Assembly (NCBI GenBank): GCA_046542255.1
Contig: JBKHBT010000007.1
Location: forward strand, 1 to 64,000
Direction of reading: 5' to 3'
Length of the DNA: 64,000 nt
DNA from: JBKHBT01 sp046542255
GTDB lineage: Bacteria; UBP14; UBA6098; JBKHBT01
Translations under genes and position numbers: made by a program
The notes under the pieces: model-generated
What the model was told of the DNA's origin: nothing
Databases searched by the model: none
Seen by the model: the letters and a program-made list of their open reading frames with translations, nothing else
In this document: in pieces, positions 18,076 through 26,593 of the stretch
How positions within the stretch are numbered: the stretch's first letter is position 1
Layout of the letters: every line of letters begins with the position of its first letter

Positions 18076-19406
18076 AAGAATTATCAGTTTTAGTTCCGGC
18101 CTATAATGAAAGCGAAAATCTTCAGCCTCTTGCAGAAGAATTTGCTAAATTATTGAAAAAGAAAAGACTAGACGCAGAAATTATAATTATCGACGACGGG
18201 TCTTCTGATTCTACATATCTTGAAGCCAAAAGACTTGCCAATGAGTATAAATTCATTAGAGTTGCTTCTCATAGAAAAAATATCGGCAAGACAGCGGCAT
18301 TAGTTACCGGCTATCGAATTAGCGATGGCGAATATCTTGCGATTTTCGATGCTGATATGCAGTTTGACCCATGGGATGTTCCCAAAATGCTAGATAAGGC
18401 TAAAGAAGGTTACGATATCGTTACCGGAAAAAAAGTTGGCAAATATCAAAAGCCATTTATATCAGGTATTTATAATTGGTTTTGCCGAAAACTTTTTAAG
18501 GTACCTGTTACCGATCTCAATTCCATGAAGCTTTTTCACCGCGATGTAATGAAAGGTTTACCTCTTCGCGATGATTGGCACAGATATCTCGTTGTTCTTG
18601 CTCTGGATCAAGGCTATACAGTTTCCGAGGTCGATGTTAAATTATCACCTAGATTGCATGGAAAATCGAAATATACAGGCATTTGGAGAATGTTTATCGG
18701 CTTTTTTGACCTACTGGCAGTCTGGTTCTTACTCACCTTTACGCGGAAGCCGATGCTGTTTTTCGGGACTTTAGGTCTTTTTGCATTGATTCTAGCATTT
18801 CTTGTTGGTGTCTTTGCTCTGGTTCTTAGATTCGGTTATAATACAGGTTACAGGCCGCTTCTCACATTGATAACGCTGCTTGCACAGGCTGGATTTACCT
18901 TATTTATCTTTGGTGCGCTTGCAGAGATGATAGCATCTTTGCGCGAGAAGATAGATTTCATCCATAATGGCAAAGCCAGGAATGTAAAATCCAAGTCTAA
19001 GGTGCCGTACAAGAAAGAAAAAAGTTATTCCAGGAAATCTTCCCGTTCAGATTCCCAACCAGATAAGAAATCAAATAGAGAAAGAAAAAAAGTTGATAAA
19101 AAGAGAATTATCGAAAAGACAAGCAAAACTGAAAGTCGAGATAGGATAGATAAGCCAGATAAACAAAATAAAATTTCCAAAACCAAAACTCAAAAGAAAA
19201 AATCTATCGAAAAACCTCAAAAAGAAAAATCACAAAAGAAAGAAAAAATAGATTATGGCAGGACAAAAAGAAGATCTAGTACAGATTTGGAGATTCTAAG
19301 AAAACAAGAGAAACAGGACGAAATGCCACAGAGCAATGCGCCGTCTTATGACCGCGAGAATTTGAACTATGGCCGTGAACCAAGGCGTTCTAAAAAGCAG
19401 GATTAG
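18072..19406 (+). CDS. Family 2 glycosyltransferase with long basic tail
   Basis: Membrane-anchored GT2 enzyme similar to dolichol/undecaprenyl-phosphate sugar transferases. The catalytic domain (residues 1-200) has PAYNESENL, the IIDDGSSDST motif and the metal-binding FDADMQFDP; two membrane helices follow at about 218-290. Residues 305-444 are an unusual low-complexity tail dominated by Lys, Arg, Ser, Glu and Gln. The TTG start at 18072 is supported by GGAGGG at 18058-18063 and by the TTGA overlap with the upstream stop. It likely transfers a sugar to or from a lipid carrier at the inner membrane during surface-glycan assembly. Confidence 0.85.
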   Translation: MKELSVLVPAYNESENLQPLAEEFAKLLKKKRLDAEIIIIDDGSSDSTYLEAKRLANEYKFIRVASHRKNIGKTAALVTGYRISDGEYLAIFDADMQFDPWDVPKMLDKAKEGYDIVTGKKVGKYQKPFISGIYNWFCRKLFKVPVTDLNSMKLFHRDVMKGLPLRDDWHRYLVVLALDQGYTVSEVDVKLSPRLHGKSKYTGIWRMFIGFFDLLAVWFLLTFTRKPMLFFGTLGLFALILAFLVGVFALVLRFGYNTGYRPLLTLITLLAQAGFTLFIFGALAEMIASLREKIDFIHNGKARNVKSKSKVPYKKEKSYSRKSSRSDSQPDKKSNRERKKVDKKRIIEKTSKTESRDRIDKPDKQNKISKTKTQKKKSIEKPQKEKSQKKEKIDYGRTKRRSSTDLEILRKQEKQDEMPQSNAPSYDRENLNYGREPRRSKKQD

Positions 19407-19408
19407 AA

Positions 19409-20344
19409 TTGAAAGGCAGAAAATACAATTTTCTGATAACTGGTGGCTGCGGTTTTATAGGCTCTAATATCGCACATCATCTCATTCGTTTGGGCCATAA
19501 TGTCAGGATAATCGACAATCTCACAACTGGTAGATTGCAAAACATTAAAAGTATATTAGAGGCCATCGATTTCATCGAGGGAGATATTCGCGATATGTCT
19601 GTTATCAGAAAATCTGTCTCAGATGTGGATTTTGTATTTCATACTGCTGCTTTGGCATCGGTACCTGAATCGATCAAAAATCCTATGAAATGCCTTGATA
19701 TCAATGAAAAAGGAACGCTGAATTTATTAGAGGGATGTAGCTTGGAAGATATAAAGCGAATCATTTTTTCATCTTCGGCTGCAGTATATGGCGATTTGCC
19801 CGATTTACCAAAGACAGAAGAATCGGATTTGAAACCGTTATCACCATATGCTGTTAGTAAAATAGCGGGAGAGTATTATTGCAAATGTTATTATCACAAC
19901 TTCGGATTGGAGTCGGTTATTTTAAGATATTTCAATGTTTTTGGCCCAAGGCAATTGCCTAATTCTGATTATGCTGCTGTTATTCCTAAGTTTATTGATA
20001 GAGTGAAACAAAAAAAACCGCTTACGGTGCACGGCGATGGAAAACAGACGAGAGATTTCATATTTATAGAAGATATTGTCAAAGCAAATATGACTGCATG
20101 TTTTTCAGAAGGCATAGCTGGACAGATTTTTAATATTGCATCGGGCGAAAGCATCGAGCTTTTGAAACTAATCGACTATATCAGAGAACCTGACACAAGA
20201 ATATTTTTCGAAAAGCCCAGGGAAGGTGATATAAAATACTCGAGCGCAGATATCACAAAAGCCAAAAAGCATCTTGGCTTTGAACCCAATATTAGTTTAG
20301 ATCGAGCTATTTCTATTACAAAAGATTATTTTTATAATTCATGA
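19409..20344 (+). CDS. NAD-dependent nucleotide-sugar epimerase/dehydratase
   Basis: Extended short-chain dehydrogenase of the UDP-glucose/GlcNAc 4-epimerase group. The Rossmann motif is ITGGCGFIGSNIAHHL, the catalytic triad is seen as SSSAAVYG and YAVSKIAGEYYCK (YxxxK), and the C-terminal substrate region has YFNVFGPRQ and GDGKQTRDFIF. Length, 311 aa, is normal. The TTG start is 3 bp after the GT2 stop. The exact substrate cannot be told; WbpP- or GalE-type epimerisation of UDP-sugars for the neighbouring transferases is most likely. Confidence 0.88.
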   Translation: MKGRKYNFLITGGCGFIGSNIAHHLIRLGHNVRIIDNLTTGRLQNIKSILEAIDFIEGDIRDMSVIRKSVSDVDFVFHTAALASVPESIKNPMKCLDINEKGTLNLLEGCSLEDIKRIIFSSSAAVYGDLPDLPKTEESDLKPLSPYAVSKIAGEYYCKCYYHNFGLESVILRYFNVFGPRQLPNSDYAAVIPKFIDRVKQKKPLTVHGDGKQTRDFIFIEDIVKANMTACFSEGIAGQIFNIASGESIELLKLIDYIREPDTRIFFEKPREGDIKYSSADITKAKKHLGFEPNISLDRAISITKDYFYNS

Positions 20345-21228
20345 AAGATAAAATAAAAATATTGAACTTCCCACCGAGACGGGTTTTGAGTTTCGATATC
20401 GAAGAATGGTACCATGCAAACTATAATGGCTACGACTATAAGAACCTACAACATGCCGAAAAAAGACTGGATTATCTTGTCCCGGAGATTCTCGAGCTTT
20501 TGCACAAATCTGGCAGCAGGGCAACTTTCTTTGTACTTGGAGAAATCGCAAAAATATCACCACATATCGTTAAGATGATAGATAGAGCAGGTTTCCCAAT
20601 AGGGTCTCATGGGATGACCCATCGTCTTTTTCATAAATTGAGTAATGACGAGATCGAATCTGAACTTAAAGAAAGTAAAGCAAGGATTGAAAATATAATT
20701 GGCAAGCGAATAAAAGGTTTTCGCGCGCCATGTTTTGCAATCGATATCGCCCGATATGATGTGCTAATCGATCAACTTCAGAATCTTTTCTATGATTATG
20801 ACTCATCGATTGTTCCTGTTAAATATTTGGGTGGCGGTCATAGAAACTATCCTGCCAAGCCTTTCAAAATCAAGAATATAGTTGAATTCCCGTTAGGTTT
20901 TTGGGCAAAAGGTGGTTATGGATTTGTTCTATCTGGTGGCCATTTTAGGTTTTTACCATTAAGGATGATAGAAGCTTTTATAAAAAAGCAAATCCAAAAA
21001 GAAATTCCAGTAACTCTATATCTTCATCCAAAAGACATCGACCGTAATAATCCACGGCTTCCTTTGTCTTTTTTATATAATATAGTTCATATGTTCGGAG
21101 TAAAAAAATCCAAGAAAAAGCTTGAAAAAATGCTATCTGAATATAAATTCTATGCGATTGAAGATTATTTTCAACACAAAGATGAAAAATTAAATATTGC
21201 TAATAAAGAAAAGATAAAGGAAAGATAA
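20341..21228 (+). CDS. Polysaccharide deacetylase (NodB domain, DUF3473 type)
   Basis: Carbohydrate esterase 4 type deacetylase, likely acting on an exported glycan or lipid-linked sugar. The start RRVLSFDIEEWYHANY holds the catalytic Asp-Asp/Glu region, SHGMTHRLFHKLS supplies the metal His residues (HxxxH), and GFRAPCFAI is the third NodB motif. The end (EFPLGFWAKGGYGF; VTLYLHPKDID; PRLPLS) matches the DUF3473 extension found in exopolysaccharide (XrtA/PEP-CTERM-like) clusters. Length, 295 aa. It overlaps the epimerase stop by 4 bp and the next gene by 1 bp, so it is part of a tight operon. Confidence 0.88.
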   Translation: MKDKIKILNFPPRRVLSFDIEEWYHANYNGYDYKNLQHAEKRLDYLVPEILELLHKSGSRATFFVLGEIAKISPHIVKMIDRAGFPIGSHGMTHRLFHKLSNDEIESELKESKARIENIIGKRIKGFRAPCFAIDIARYDVLIDQLQNLFYDYDSSIVPVKYLGGGHRNYPAKPFKIKNIVEFPLGFWAKGGYGFVLSGGHFRFLPLRMIEAFIKKQIQKEIPVTLYLHPKDIDRNNPRLPLSFLYNIVHMFGVKKSKKKLEKMLSEYKFYAIEDYFQHKDEKLNIANKEKIKER

Positions 21229-22790
21229 TGAATGAAGGAAATAAAAAGAATTTCAAATACTTTTGGGAAGGTTTATTCTTTCTAATAATTTTTATATTGC
21301 TGTTTATGGTTTTTAATCCAGTTATTTTTACTGGCGGCGATAATGGCTACTACATTGGGCTTTCTCATTCAATTATAGAAGAATTCTCTTATAATACATA
21401 TTGGAAAGTCGGTACTCCACCCGAGACATCTATTCCACCTGGTTATCCTTTGATTTTGGCAATAATCCAGTTAATATTCGGTGATAGCCTAATCCCAATG
21501 AAAATATTTTCTCTTCTTTGTTATTTCATTGCTTTATTCTTTATTTACCGTATTCTCCAATTATTTGATGTTAATCGTTTTATAGCTGGTGGTGCTGTGC
21601 TTTTTATGGCGCTTTCCCCTGTTTTGAATGAATATAGTCATTGGGTTTTGACAGAAGCGCCATTTTTATGTTTTGCAGCAATTGGGATTTATATTTTAGA
21701 AAAATATCTTCGTAGAGAAAATAAAGAGCTAATTCTCTTAATATTATCAGCCGTTATTATATCTTTCGCGGTTTATATTAGGATACCAGCTCTTACTATT
21801 CTGCCTGCCGTTTTTTTCTATATCTGGCTCAAGAAAGATATGAAAAAAGCCTTGATTTTTGCAGCCATCGTTTTTGTAATTCTTCTTCCATGGGGTCTTA
21901 GAGTAGTTTTGACTCCTAATCCAGATGGGAACCTCTATTATCAAAACATCATGCAAGAAAAAATGGGAACGGGGGAAGACACAAGCACTGGTGTGACTGG
22001 ACTAATATTGAGAATACCGGAGCATTTTTGGAAGTATGCTACCGACAAAGTTCCAGCCTTGATGATACCACAGAGATTTTATACATCTGAACGTGGTTGG
22101 ATCGATATTTTTATTGGAGGTTTTATTACTTTTCTGATATTAATTGGTATTTACTACTCTTTCAAAAAGAAGCAGTACTTTTCATCACTGTTTATAATCT
22201 TTACTTTTGCATTGCTTTTTATAAATCACAGCGTGAGAATCCGATATCTTATTATTCTATTTCCCTTTATGATTCATGTCATTTCTCGTGGTGCAGAATT
22301 TATATTTTATCAAATTAAAAAGGAAAAATTCAGCGATTACATAATGGCTGGATTATTATTCATAATTATTATTTTCGCTACGATTGAATATCTTCCAAAT
22401 GCCAGAAACAATTTGCAGATTATGAAAAAATATGCTATGGGTCAAAAATTTGCAGGCCTGCATCCTGTGTATCTCAGGTATTTTGAAACCGCAAAATGGG
22501 TAAAAAATAATACTCCAGAAGATGCTTTAATAATAGCTAGAAAACCTCGTCTTTTCTATGTATTAAGCGGTAGGAAATCAGATATCTTCAAGAAGAATGA
22601 GAATAAAGAAGTTGTGATAAATGATATTTTAGAGAGAGATATCGATTACTTGATAATCGACCGAATCCTCGCTGAGACTGGCTACTATCTTATTCCTGCT
22701 ATAGAATCAAGAAATGATATATTCAAAGCTATATATAAAACAGCTGAACCAGAAAACTATATTATAAAGGTAATTAAAGAGAATAAATGA
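21228..22790 (+). CDS. GT39-like (PMT/ArnT-type) integral membrane glycosyltransferase
   Basis: A 520-aa polytopic membrane protein with about ten hydrophobic helices. After the first helix the loop GGDNGYYIGLSHS carries an acidic pair, as in the catalytic first loop of protein O-mannosyl/ArnT-type transferases; PPGYPLILAIIQLIFGD and HWVLTEAPFLCFAAIGI are also typical of the family. The C-terminal part is a soluble region (ETAKWVKNNTPEDALIIARK). It most likely transfers a sugar from a polyprenyl-phosphate donor on the periplasmic side. It overlaps the deacetylase stop by 1 bp and the GT4 start by 4 bp. Confidence 0.75.
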   Translation: MNEGNKKNFKYFWEGLFFLIIFILLFMVFNPVIFTGGDNGYYIGLSHSIIEEFSYNTYWKVGTPPETSIPPGYPLILAIIQLIFGDSLIPMKIFSLLCYFIALFFIYRILQLFDVNRFIAGGAVLFMALSPVLNEYSHWVLTEAPFLCFAAIGIYILEKYLRRENKELILLILSAVIISFAVYIRIPALTILPAVFFYIWLKKDMKKALIFAAIVFVILLPWGLRVVLTPNPDGNLYYQNIMQEKMGTGEDTSTGVTGLILRIPEHFWKYATDKVPALMIPQRFYTSERGWIDIFIGGFITFLILIGIYYSFKKKQYFSSLFIIFTFALLFINHSVRIRYLIILFPFMIHVISRGAEFIFYQIKKEKFSDYIMAGLLFIIIIFATIEYLPNARNNLQIMKKYAMGQKFAGLHPVYLRYFETAKWVKNNTPEDALIIARKPRLFYVLSGRKSDIFKKNENKEVVINDILERDIDYLIIDRILAETGYYLIPAIESRNDIFKAIYKTAEPENYIIKVIKENK

Positions 22791-23971
22791 AAGTCTGCCA
22801 CGTTGTTACAGCTTTTGCCAGGAATGAAAAAGACCAGTTCATCACTCCATGGATGATCTCCATGCTAAAACAACAGCAGAATATAGGAATTGACAATACT
22901 GTATTTGCACCAGCATGGAAAGGGCTAAAAGCCAATATATTCGAAGGTATAAGAGTAAAACGTTTCAGATATTTTATAAAGAAGTTCGAAGTATTTTCAC
23001 ATGATAATTCATTCCCATCACAGATTAAGAATAATTTCTTATATGCTCCTCTTGGATTATTTTTGCTTTTTTTTGGGGCGATATCCCTGGCAAGATTATT
23101 GAAGAAAGAAGACTTTGATTTGGTTCATATCCATTGGCCATTGCCACTATCATTGATGACTGTTTTTCTGCCGAAAGATTTACCAATAGTTTATACTTAC
23201 TATTCGGCTGAAATTGTATTTTTTAAGAATTTAGCTGCACCTTTGAGATGGTTCTTTAAAGGATTCATCAAAAAGGCAAAAAAGCATATTGTAATTTCAA
23301 GCTATACAAAGGAAATATTCCATAAGAATTTCCCCGAATTTGAAGTCATAACTATTCCAGCATGTCATCAGTTTCCATCAGAAATTAGAGATGCTAAGTT
23401 TCCCGAAAAAAAGCCATATAGACTTCTGTTTGTTGGTAGATTAGTTCCAAGGAAGGGCGTAAGATATCTGATTGAAGCTATGGCTTCTTTGCTCGAAGAA
23501 ATCGATGTCGAGCTGACAATCATTGGCGATGGTGTACTATTTGATGAACTATCAGATCTTGCGGAAACCCTGAAAGTAAATGATAAAGTCGAATTTTTTG
23601 GTTTTGTATCGCACGAAGAAAAACTCAAGACATACTATAATTCAGATTTATTTGTTCTTCCAGCATGCTTCGATGACAATAATGATACCGAGGGTCTGGG
23701 GATGGTTCTTGTCGAAGCTCTTTCTTATGGATGTCCTGTCATCGCTTCGAAAGTTGGCGGAATCGTGGACATAGTCAAAGATGGCAAGACAGGGCTATTA
23801 TTTGAAGAAAAGTCCCCCGAAGCAATCAAAAATGCTGTTCTGACAATATTTGAAGATCCTGAGCTGTATATGAGATTAGCCCGAGACGGCGCAGAATTCG
23901 TAAAGGCAAAGTTCGATAGCAAAAATATTGCAAAAAGAATTATTAAGGTATATGAATCTGCAATTCGATAG
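22787..23971 (+). CDS. Family 4 glycosyltransferase
   Basis: GT-B-fold retaining transferase (394 aa) that uses nucleotide sugars at the cytoplasmic face. The C-terminal half has YRLLFVGRLVPRKGVRYLIE, LTIIGDGVLFDEL and the E-x7-E region DTEGLGMVLVEALSYGCPV followed by VGGIVDIVKDGKTG, all typical of GT4. Its ATG overlaps the previous stop. It is the last gene of the polysaccharide cluster; acceptor and donor are unknown. Confidence 0.9.
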   Translation: MKVCHVVTAFARNEKDQFITPWMISMLKQQQNIGIDNTVFAPAWKGLKANIFEGIRVKRFRYFIKKFEVFSHDNSFPSQIKNNFLYAPLGLFLLFFGAISLARLLKKEDFDLVHIHWPLPLSLMTVFLPKDLPIVYTYYSAEIVFFKNLAAPLRWFFKGFIKKAKKHIVISSYTKEIFHKNFPEFEVITIPACHQFPSEIRDAKFPEKKPYRLLFVGRLVPRKGVRYLIEAMASLLEEIDVELTIIGDGVLFDELSDLAETLKVNDKVEFFGFVSHEEKLKTYYNSDLFVLPACFDDNNDTEGLGMVLVEALSYGCPVIASKVGGIVDIVKDGKTGLLFEEKSPEAIKNAVLTIFEDPELYMRLARDGAEFVKAKFDSKNIAKRIIKVYESAIR

Positions 23972-24067
23972 ATATTGTTTTTCTTGTCTAAATCTAAAAA
24001 TTTGTTTAATTTATATTTTGTGAATGCGCTATTTTGAAGCTCATATATTTGGATAAAGGAGTAAATC

Positions 24068-25912
24068 ATGTGCGGAATTATTGGATATATCGGGAAAAGG
24101 GATGCTATACCAGTTCTAATAGAGGGCCTAAAAAGGCTGGAATATCGTGGCTATGATTCAGCAGGATTGGCTGTTTTGGAAGATGATGGACTTAAGATCG
24201 AAAAGGTAAAAGGCAAGATTGCTAATCTTGAGCAAAAATTGGAGGAAGACCAGTTTAAGACAAATCTTGGCATTGCCCATACTAGATGGGCAACTCATGG
24301 CGAGCCAAATGCTATAAATGCTCATCCACACACAGATAGTTCTGGCAAGATAGCGGTCGTGCATAATGGTATTATCGAAAATTATAGCGTTTTAAGGGAA
24401 TATCTATCCCGACGTGATCATAAATTTACAACAGATACCGATACGGAAGTTATAGCACATCTTATTGAAGATTTCATGGAGCAGGATGGAGTTGATTTCG
24501 AGGAAGCTATTCGATTGACACTCTTGCAATTAGAAGGCACATATGGCCTTGCTATGATTCATGAAGATTATCCTGATCTAATATATGCTGCAAAGCATGG
24601 TAGCCCTCTTATAATCGGTATCGGAAAGGATGAAAATTTCATAGCATCAGATGGAACAGCGGTGATGAGGTATACCGATCGAGTAATCTATATCGAAGAA
24701 GGTGAAATCGCCAGAATATCCAAGGATGAATATGAGATTTTTACGCTTAATCGAAAAAAGGTCGAACCACGCGTAGAGAAACTTGCACATGACTTACATG
24801 AAATCGAAAAGAGCGGATATGCTCATTTTATGCTCAAAGAAATTTATGAGCAACCCAGGACAATGACAAATTCGTATCGTGGTAGGCTCAATATCGAAGA
24901 AGGCACTGCTAGATTAAATGGCCTTAAAGATTATCTTACGAAATTGAAGGATATAGATCGAATAATAATAACAGCCTGCGGGACTTCATGGCATTCTGCT
25001 CTGATTGGCGAATTTCTCATAGAAGAGCTGGCCAGAATTCCGGTAGAGGTCGAATATGCCTCCGAATTCCGTTACAGAAGCCCAATACTCGATAAAAACA
25101 CAGCCGTTTTTATGATAAGCCAGTCAGGTGAAACAGCGGATACCCTGGCAGCACTTTTGGAAGCCAAAAGAAAGGGCGCACCGGTATTTGGCATCGTAAA
25201 TAAAGTCGGTTCTGAGATTGCGCGCAAGACAGATGCAGGAGTTTATATACATGCCGGGCCGGAAATCGGCGTCGCTTCGACAAAGGCTTTCACTTCTCAA
25301 GTAATGGTACTAACTTTAATTGCTATCTTGCTCGGTAGAATGCGCGAATTGCCAATTGCTCGAGGAAGACAACTGATTGGAGATATTGCTAGAATACCGG
25401 ATCTTGTCCATGCATATTTGAATAAGGAAACCGAAGAAAAACAAATTCCAAAGCTTGCTGAAACATTGAAAGATGTGAGTAACTGTCTATATTTAGGAAG
25501 AGGAATAAATTACCCTGTTGCTCTTGAAGGAGCACTTAAACTAAAAGAGATATCTTACATACACGCAGAGGGTTATCCTGCTGCCGAAATGAAGCATGGA
25601 CCAATTGCTCTTATCGATAAAAATATGCCTGTTGTATTTCTAGCTACTGAAGATGAACTCTATCCAAAAGTTCTGTCAAATATCGAAGAAGTACGATCAC
25701 GTGGGGGAAGGGTTATCGCGATAGCTTCAGATGGTGATAATGAAATTAAAAAACTGGCTAATGATGTCATCCATGTGCCGAAAACAGATAGATTGTTTTA
25801 TCCTCTTGTGATTTCGATACCTTTGCAGCTTTTGGCATACCATATTGCCTTATTAAGAGGATGTAATGTAGATCAACCAAGAAATTTAGCAAAAAGCGTA
25901 ACGGTGGAATAA
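24068..25912 (+). CDS. glmS: Glutamine--fructose-6-phosphate aminotransferase (isomerizing)
   Basis: First committed enzyme of UDP-GlcNAc synthesis, making glucosamine 6-phosphate. The N-terminal nucleophile domain starts CGIIGYIGKR after Met, so Cys2 is exposed, and has LGIAHTRWATHGEPN. Two SIS domains follow (ITACGTSWHSALIGE; MISQSGETADTLAAL; YLGRGINYPVALEGALKLKE), and the C-terminus DQPRNLAKSVTVE is canonical. Length, 614 aa, is normal. AAAGGAG precedes the start. No glmS ribozyme is apparent in the 96-bp upstream gap. tsaB overlaps its stop by 1 bp. Confidence 0.98.
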   Translation: MCGIIGYIGKRDAIPVLIEGLKRLEYRGYDSAGLAVLEDDGLKIEKVKGKIANLEQKLEEDQFKTNLGIAHTRWATHGEPNAINAHPHTDSSGKIAVVHNGIIENYSVLREYLSRRDHKFTTDTDTEVIAHLIEDFMEQDGVDFEEAIRLTLLQLEGTYGLAMIHEDYPDLIYAAKHGSPLIIGIGKDENFIASDGTAVMRYTDRVIYIEEGEIARISKDEYEIFTLNRKKVEPRVEKLAHDLHEIEKSGYAHFMLKEIYEQPRTMTNSYRGRLNIEEGTARLNGLKDYLTKLKDIDRIIITACGTSWHSALIGEFLIEELARIPVEVEYASEFRYRSPILDKNTAVFMISQSGETADTLAALLEAKRKGAPVFGIVNKVGSEIARKTDAGVYIHAGPEIGVASTKAFTSQVMVLTLIAILLGRMRELPIARGRQLIGDIARIPDLVHAYLNKETEEKQIPKLAETLKDVSNCLYLGRGINYPVALEGALKLKEISYIHAEGYPAAEMKHGPIALIDKNMPVVFLATEDELYPKVLSNIEEVRSRGGRVIAIASDGDNEIKKLANDVIHVPKTDRLFYPLVISIPLQLLAYHIALLRGCNVDQPRNLAKSVTVE

Positions 25913-26583
25913 TGGAAAATACACTTGTACTCGGAATAGACACATCGTGTAAAATCGGCTCCGTTTCTTTGAGCGAGGGGCAAAGGCCACTCGGTGAGAT
26001 ATCACTAGAGATATCCGCAAGAAGCTCTGAAAAAGTCATGCCAGCAGTGGATTTTCTCCTTAAACAAACCAATCGTGATAGAAGAGATATTGGACTTGTG
26101 GCCTTATCGATTGGACCTGGTTCCTATACAGGCCTCCGAGTTGGTTTGTCTACTGCCAAGGCAATATGCTATGCAAATAATATTCAAATGGTAACCGTTA
26201 ATACCCTACACGCACTTGCAGAAAGGCTTCCTTTGGCTTTCTTTGCTGTAGCACCGCTAATAGATGCGAGAGCATCACTGGTGTATTCTGCTCTGTATAA
26301 ATGGGGCGAGGAGAAAATTCCTACAAAAGCAAGAAAACTCGATGATTTCATCGATATGCTGCCGGATGATATGGTGATATTCACTGGTTTGGATTTAAAT
26401 AAATTTGGTGATAAAATTAAAGAAAAACTCGGCGAAAAAGCTGTTCTTGCGCATAATTGGGTACGCTTCCCATCGGCTCTTGTAGTCTCGCATATCGGCT
26501 TTCCAAAATTTCTTGATGGAGATACAGCAGATATCGATGGCATCACCCCAGAATATCTTCGTGATTTTATGCCTAAAAAATAA
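25912..26583 (+). CDS. tsaB: tRNA threonylcarbamoyladenosine biosynthesis protein TsaB
   Basis: Partner of TsaD in making t6A37 in tRNA. ASKHA-fold start LGIDTSCKIGSVSLSEG, then RSSEKVMPAVDFLLKQ and the family signature ALSIGPGSYTGLRVGLSTAKA. Length, 223 aa, is normal for TsaB. The start codon shares a base with the glmS stop. Confidence 0.92.
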   Translation: MENTLVLGIDTSCKIGSVSLSEGQRPLGEISLEISARSSEKVMPAVDFLLKQTNRDRRDIGLVALSIGPGSYTGLRVGLSTAKAICYANNIQMVTVNTLHALAERLPLAFFAVAPLIDARASLVYSALYKWGEEKIPTKARKLDDFIDMLPDDMVIFTGLDLNKFGDKIKEKLGEKAVLAHNWVRFPSALVVSHIGFPKFLDGDTADIDGITPEYLRDFMPKK

Positions 26584-26593
26584 AAAGGCCACT

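Noticed and set aside
23972..24067. glmS ribozyme before glmS
   Set aside because: The gap is only 96 bp, AT-rich, and lacks the ribozyme core.
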